A stretch of DNA of 9,292 nt from Acidobacteriota bacterium (lineage in GTDB: Bacteria; Acidobacteriota; Terriglobia; Acidiferrales; UBA7541), in contig QHYF01000186.1 of NCBI GenBank assembly GCA_003224075.1, positions 1-9,292 of the forward strand, given 5' to 3'. Below the pieces are notes generated by a model that was given only the letters and a program-made list of their open reading frames with translations, did not search any database and was not told where the DNA came from. Positions 6,295-9,292 of the stretch are shown piece by piece. The translations under genes were made by a program, and so were the position numbers. The first letter of the stretch is position 1. Every line of letters begins with the position of its first letter.

Positions 6295-6374
6295 GATCTT
6301 TGACCTGCAGGAAAAGATGCGGAAGTTCGCTTCATCTGAAATGATGGAGGGAGAGGAAACCACGAGGAAAGCGG

Positions 6375-6737
6375 ATGAAATTAGATTGGAGCGGCGGAGG
6401 GCTCGCCGAAGGACTGCGATGCTACCGCAAAGAGGAGTTCTTTGCGGCGCATGAACATTGGGAAGGCGTGTGGCTGCGATCGCAAGAGCCGGAGAAAACT
6501 TTTTTGCAGGCTGTGATTCAGGTGGCCGCAGCTTTTCACCACTTACAACGCGGAAATCCCGAAGGCGCCAGATCATTGTTGCGAAGGGCACTGCGCCGAC
6601 TCGCGGCCTATCCGGCGCACTTTGGGGGCATTGCCGTGGCTGCGTTCCGCGAAGAAGTTCTGCGATGGCTGGATGCGCTCGAAGCAGGAGGAGCCACGGC
6701 TGAGCGAACTTTTCCGGAGATCCGGCTCGTGGAATGA
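6375..6737 (+). CDS. DUF309 family protein
   Basis: A 120-residue protein with a GAGG at 6364-6367, 7 nt before the ATG. The family signature is clear: G13LRCYRKEEFFAAHEHWEGV with H26-E27-H28-W29-E30 and W33, then the helix LQAVIQVAAAFHHLQRGNPEGARSLL that matches the family's second conserved helix. Full length for the family (about 100-150 residues) and all-helical. Conserved His and Glu residues suggest a metal or active site, but no function is established. The ferredoxin gene follows 145 bp downstream on the same strand, but a promoter of its own separates the two. No signal peptide, so cytoplasmic. Confidence 0.88.
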   Translation: MKLDWSGGGLAEGLRCYRKEEFFAAHEHWEGVWLRSQEPEKTFLQAVIQVAAAFHHLQRGNPEGARSLLRRALRRLAAYPAHFGGIAVAAFREEVLRWLDALEAGGATAERTFPEIRLVE

Positions 6738-6810
6738 ACGGGCGGCATGAAGAGGGAAGATAATTCATGGATGAAAGCCGGCGCTGAAAGCGAGCTTCGC
6801 AGGCTCCTTT

Positions 6811-6831
6811 GCGTCTTTTTCTGGAAGACGC
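6811..6831 (+). terminator. Stem-loop after the DUF309 gene, possible terminator
   Basis: GCGTCTT (6811-6817) pairs exactly with AAGACGC (6825-6831) around a 7-nt loop, and flanking TTT/AAA can lengthen the stem across one bulge. It sits between DUF309 and the ferredoxin promoter, where a terminator would be expected. No U-tract follows, so a factor-independent terminator is doubtful. Confidence 0.35.
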
Positions 6832-6847
6832 GCAAAACGGACGCCAG

Positions 6848-6876
6848 TTACAAAATCTTGAGATCGAAGGTATAAT
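6848..6876 (+). promoter_or_regulatory. Ferredoxin promoter with perfect -10, probable leaderless transcript
   Basis: TATAAT at 6871-6876 is a perfect -10 box, with TTACAA (6848-6853, about half of the consensus) 17 bp upstream as a -35. Transcription would begin around 6882-6884, which is the ATG itself at 6883. There is no Shine-Dalgarno between the box and the ATG. The simplest reading is a leaderless mRNA. The alternative is translation from a downstream Met (Met13 or Met18). Confidence 0.6.
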
Positions 6877-6882
6877 TTCGTC

Positions 6883-7263
6883 ATGGCCACGGAACCGCAA
6901 GTTGCGAAAGCGCCTGGAATGGTGCCCGACGAGATGAAGCAGGAGCCCCGTTCCAAGGGGATCGCCACCGCGCGCAAGAAAAAACCCAAAGAGCTTGCAG
7001 TCATCACCGAATGCTGCACCGGTTGCGCGGGGTCGCCCGCCTGCGTGGAATATTGCCCGGTGGAAGACTGCATGTTCTGGGTCCCGGATGAGGACAATCC
7101 GCCGTTCGGGCGCATCCAGATTGATCCGATTCTCTGCATCGGCTGCAAGAAGTGCCTCAGCAAGGGGCCGGACGGCTGCTTCCTGGATGGCTGCCCGTGG
7201 GACGCCATCGTCATGGTGGACATCGCCGAAGTCGAAAAAGAAGTCGGCCCGATGTCCTATTGA
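6883..7263 (+). CDS. Two-cluster [4Fe-4S] ferredoxin-type protein
   Basis: A 126-residue soluble iron-sulfur protein. After a charged 38-residue N-terminal extension comes C45xxC48xxxxxC54xxxC58-P, then C85xxC88xxC91, and later C99 and C104-P. Two [4Fe-4S] clusters are likely, with C104 and C58 each completing the other cluster as in bacterial 2[4Fe-4S] ferredoxins. The first motif has five residues rather than two before its third Cys. The CIGC-KKC to CPW spacing of the second is also enlarged, and C44 and C63 are extra. It presumably carries electrons for an oxidoreductase not present here. The start is the ATG at 6883, just behind a TATAAT box (see promoter). The last 70 or so bases are duplicated at 9084-9159. 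It converges on the M48 gene with 26 bp between stops. Confidence 0.85.
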   Translation: MATEPQVAKAPGMVPDEMKQEPRSKGIATARKKKPKELAVITECCTGCAGSPACVEYCPVEDCMFWVPDEDNPPFGRIQIDPILCIGCKKCLSKGPDGCFLDGCPWDAIVMVDIAEVEKEVGPMSY

Positions 7264-7289
7264 GGCCTAAAGTTCTCCCCTGCAACTAT

Positions 7290-8324
7290 CTAGGGTTTTG
7301 CATCCCCATCCAACTTCACTGCCACCGGGCCGGCAGCTTGTGCCGGCGGGTTGTCTCCTTGGCGGGTCAGATAGAATACGAACGGAGTGATCTGGAACGG
7401 CATCTTCTCGGTGTCGGCCATTGTGCCTGCCGGCTTGGACTTGAGTAACCGCAGTTGGTCATTCCACGGGTCAACCTTGACGCGTCCACCGAGCGGGAGC
7501 GCGACAATCACGTTGCCCGCTGGCTTTGCATCCGCCGGCTGCGTGGCAGACACCACGGAGACTACCGTCAAGCTTGCTGAGACCCTGTCACCCAGGTGCG
7601 GGCTGATCAGATTCGGGATCGCCTTCGCCCGGTTGTTGAGCGCTTGCAGGAAAAGCTGCGCCGTACCGGTCTGCTCTTTGTAGGGCGAATTCCTCAGCAG
7701 TTCGATCCCTTTTTCCTTCGCCGCCTGCTCCTCTTCCGGGGTGCGAGCAAAGTCAAAGTGGCGGAACGTGTCCTTTTCGTTGAATCGCACTTGGTTGAAG
7801 AACGCAAATTGCGTGTCTATCTTATGTCCGAGCACGACGTGACCCACCTCGTGCGCCAGGATGGCCGCCAAGCTGGCCTCGTCTGGAAGCACGTCCACCA
7901 AACCACGGCTCAGGACGACGGTGTGGCCTATGGTGAACGACTCCAACGTTGAGGTCATGAGCACGCGGCAGCGTACTTCCGGCTGGATGTCGAGAGTATT
8001 GGTCACCTCGAGATTGTTGTCTACCGTCTCCAGCACCTTGTCCACTTCCCCATACGGCGCCAGCAAGCCCTGCCGCTCCAGCCGCTCGGTGACGTTGTCT
8101 TCCGCCTGCCGGTCCCAGGAACGCTCCGCCTGGAACGGCGAGTAGTCGTTGGCGGCTTGCGTCTGATCGTTTACGGGGGTCTGCGCCTCCACCAGGATTT
8201 TATTCAGCTCTTGCTCTTCCCGAACCAAAGGCGCGTCTGCGCTCGGAATGCCTTGAATCCTATGCTCTTCGTCTTCGCGTCTCGGACGCCGCCTTGTTCG
8301 ATGTAGATGAACGCCGGGAGCCAC
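7290..8324 (-). CDS. M48 metalloprotease, C-terminal catalytic half (3' part of a frameshifted gene)
   Basis: This frame carries the protease domain. Family-like sequence begins at about 8213 with QELNKILVEAQTP. The codons before that, back to the GTG at 8324, are the N-terminal half read out of frame, so this is not an independent start. The zinc motif H158-EVG-H162 in LAAILAHEVGHVVLGH (codons about 7853-7839) is intact. The likely third ligand lies in the TPEEEQ segment (197-199), where most family members have an E..AD pattern. Residues 64-130 resemble the M48 N-terminal helix and strands (QAEDNV, VLETVDNNLEVTN, CRVLMTSTLESFT). A C-terminal tail of about 80 residues is Pro- and Ala-rich. 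Catalytic residues survive, so inactivation would come only from the frameshift. With the upstream half it would make a protein of about 550 residues. Confidence 0.8.
   Translation of the reverse strand: MAPGVHLHRTRRRPRREDEEHRIQGIPSADAPLVREEQELNKILVEAQTPVNDQTQAANDYSPFQAERSWDRQAEDNVTERLERQGLLAPYGEVDKVLETVDNNLEVTNTLDIQPEVRCRVLMTSTLESFTIGHTVVLSRGLVDVLPDEASLAAILAHEVGHVVLGHKIDTQFAFFNQVRFNEKDTFRHFDFARTPEEEQAAKEKGIELLRNSPYKEQTGTAQLFLQALNNRAKAIPNLISPHLGDRVSASLTVVSVVSATQPADAKPAGNVIVALPLGGRVKVDPWNDQLRLLKSKPAGTMADTEKMPFQITPFVFYLTRQGDNPPAQAAGPVAVKLDGDAKP
8204..8240 (-). other. Frameshift junction in the M48 gene
   Basis: The upstream frame reads ...RLWFGKSKS and stops at 8206-8204. The downstream frame reads ...REEQELNKILVE through the same bases. 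Passing from one to the other needs a net -1 shift, that is, one base lost or two gained in the DNA. An AAGAGC doublet lies at 8218-8207 on the minus strand. There is no X XXY YYZ slippery heptamer, so programmed frameshifting is unlikely. It may be a true mutation or an assembly error. Confidence 0.7.
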
Positions 8325-8947
8325 TGGTTCTTTCCGGCATTTATCCGCCAGCTATCGAAATTGAAGTAGTTGCTGGTCAGCGACGATCCGCCGTAGGCGC
8401 CATTGAACCGCACAATGTGGAAATTCTGATCCTCCACCCAGATGCGCCCGACAAATCGCCCTTTGCCGGACTTCGGCAACGGATCGACGTCGAACACCAG
8501 GCAGCGAACTTCGCCCAAAAACTCGCGCCGCACGTACTGAATCTTGTAATGCCCGCGGTCGAAGTCGTTCATGTCCAGGTAGATCATCTGCAGGAAGCCG
8601 CGCGGCACAAACTCCGTGGAGAAAAAGCCGCTCACGCCTGCCAACAGCTTGCGCTTCATGCCGGCGTCATGGTCCAGCGGTTCAAGCTCCACGCCGTTCG
8701 CCAGCACGGCCCGCCCAAGAAAGTATTTGTCTCCGTCCGGCACGGTCCCCAACTCCTTATCCGCGCGGAGATTCTGGATGTAGGTTTCCACCAGAGGCGA
8801 ATATTGGCGCAGCGACTGCACCTCCACCTGCTCCTGCGAGACAATCTTGTCTATCACTTCGCCCAGGGTTGGCGGTTGCTGTGCACGTGCGGCTAGTGGA
8901 ACCGTAGCCAGCACCAATGTCGCAGGCAGGACCTTGAAGCTGCGCAT
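8204..8947 (-). CDS. M48 metalloprotease, N-terminal export and lipoprotein-sorting-like half (5' part of a frameshifted gene)
   Basis: A 247-residue frame starting at the ATG at 8947, with GGAGG 4 nt upstream. Residues 1-22 are a Sec signal (MRSFKVLPATLVLATVPLAA, RA|QQ). Residues 30-235 form a beta-rich domain like the outer-membrane lipoprotein-sorting fold: YFLGRAVLANGVELEPLD, DFDRGHYKIQYVRREFLGEV, GRIWVEDQNFHIVRFNGAYGG, SWRINAGKNQWLPAFIYIEQ. The pairing of such a domain with an M48 protease is, as I recall it, a conserved acidobacterial architecture. The frame ends at TGA 8206-8204, after FRAQTRLWFGKSKS, just where the protease half begins in another frame. On its own it would be an exported protein without a protease. 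Confidence 0.75.
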   Translation of the reverse strand: MRSFKVLPATLVLATVPLAARAQQPPTLGEVIDKIVSQEQVEVQSLRQYSPLVETYIQNLRADKELGTVPDGDKYFLGRAVLANGVELEPLDHDAGMKRKLLAGVSGFFSTEFVPRGFLQMIYLDMNDFDRGHYKIQYVRREFLGEVRCLVFDVDPLPKSGKGRFVGRIWVEDQNFHIVRFNGAYGGSSLTSNYFNFDSWRINAGKNQWLPAFIYIEQGGVRDAKTKSIGFKAFRAQTRLWFGKSKS

Positions 8948-9019
8948 AATGCCTCCAAACTTGGACCTTCGAGATAGCGCTGTGTCTTCCCAGATTAGGC
9001 CCGGGAGCGCAAGCCGCCA

Positions 9020-9048
9020 CCTGTCCCGAGGGGCAGTTTAAGGACAGG
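9020..9048. repeat. 7-bp inverted repeat upstream of the M48 gene
   Basis: CCTGTCC (9020-9026) is matched by GGACAGG (9042-9048) across 15 bp. It lies in the 136-bp stretch between the M48 ATG and the ferredoxin-tail copy, which holds no gene. It could serve the M48 promoter reading leftwards or be chance. Confidence 0.35.
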
Positions 9049-9083
9049 GGTCTTTGCACTTTAGCGCCTTTGGGGCCGCACGC

Positions 9084-9171
9084 CTGCCCGTGGGACGCCA
9101 TCGTCATGGTGGACACCGCCGAAGTCGAAAAAGAAGTCAGCCCGATGGCATACCGAGGCTCTCGCGAGTGA
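9084..9171 (+). pseudogene. Duplicated 3' end of the ferredoxin gene
   Basis: Positions 9084-9159 match 7191-7266 at 70 of 76 bases, with no gaps and a constant offset of 1893. The frame reads CPWDAIVMVDTAEVEKEV and then SPMAYRGSRE before TGA at 9169-9171. The parent TGA has become CGA, so the tail reads on for five codons (RGSRE). Nothing upstream resembles the cluster-binding part, and the match drops off sharply on both sides. It is a fragment and not a gene. Four of the six differences fall in the last 12 aligned positions. Confidence 0.85.
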
Positions 9172-9206
9172 TCGTTTCGTCTAACCCTACCCCACCCCCC
9201 TGTTTT

Positions 9207-9271
9207 TGTAAGTGCGGATTCTACAGGGGTTACGGGAGGATCTTCTGTAAGTGCGGATTCTAAAGGGGTTA
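9207..9271 (+). repeat. 39-bp-period direct repeat at the window edge
   Basis: A 26-bp unit starting TGTAAGTGCGGATTCTA occurs at 9207-9232 and 9246-9271, with one mismatch (ACAGG versus AAAGG). The second unit continues into ATAAGTCCTTTG, where AAAGG (9262-9266) and CCTTT (9277-9281) can pair across 10 bases. The array may continue past the end of the window. It looks like an intergenic repeated element; I see no coding potential in 9172-9292. Confidence 0.65.
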
Positions 9272-9292
9272 TAAGTCCTTTGTTTCCCGCAG

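Noticed and set aside
5682..6296. A 204-codon plus-strand frame over the creatininase gene.
   Set aside because: It is the complement of the creatininase coding sequence, whose metal-site motifs are all in place.
6289..6900. A 203-codon minus-strand frame over the DUF309 gene.
   Set aside because: DUF309 motifs on the plus strand are clear, and the antisense product is Arg/Ser/Pro-rich without a recognisable domain.
8294..8896. A 200-codon plus-strand frame over the N-terminal M48 half.
   Set aside because: It is a shadow caused by high GC at third positions; the minus strand has the signal peptide and the family sequence.

Overview
This 9.3 kb window looks like chromosomal DNA of an Acidobacteriota bacterium (Terriglobia-like). 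That is inferred from the style of several proteins: the subtilase with its long Asp-to-His insert, the two-PilZ zinc-ribbon protein, the M48 protease with a lipoprotein-sorting-like N-terminus, and the small four-helix membrane protein. Base composition is moderately GC-rich. Genes are short, mostly in one- or two-gene units on both strands, and separated by debris. There is no rRNA, tRNA, CRISPR array, phage module or intact transposase gene.

Layout, left to right. The left edge (53-206, minus) holds the remains of a type II toxin-antitoxin pair: the C-terminal half of a PF09720/TIGR02574-type antitoxin, its stop overlapping the start of a toxin that ends after ten codons. Next is a minus-strand pair: a response-regulator-like protein with a C-terminal beta-sandwich-like region (1565-2389), then a secreted S8 subtilase (225-1517). 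After about 360 bp with no gene, a plus-strand DUF1761 gene remnant (2768-2947) runs into the 3' end of a minus-strand four-helix membrane protein (2895-3452). The gap 3453-3744 holds two copies of a repeat resembling insertion-sequence ends.

The middle has two divergent PilZ genes: a 281-residue protein with PilZ, zinc ribbon and PilZ (3745-4590, minus) and a 119-residue single-domain PilZ (4865-5224, plus). This suggests local c-di-GMP output control. A secreted creatininase-family amidohydrolase (5274-6149, minus) converges on the second PilZ gene.

On the right, a DUF309 gene (6375-6737) and a two-cluster ferredoxin (6883-7263) lie on the plus strand. The ferredoxin has a TATAAT box so close to its ATG that its mRNA is probably leaderless. 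An M48 metalloprotease gene (7290-8947, minus) is split by a frameshift. It is bracketed by the ferredoxin 3' end and a 76-bp degenerate copy of that end at 9084-9159. The right edge carries a 39-bp-period repeat.

I see no complete undescribed multi-gene system. The best leads are the recombination footprint around the M48 gene, the leaderless ferredoxin, the regulator-subtilase pair, and the three gene remnants (toxin-antitoxin, DUF1761, ferredoxin tail).
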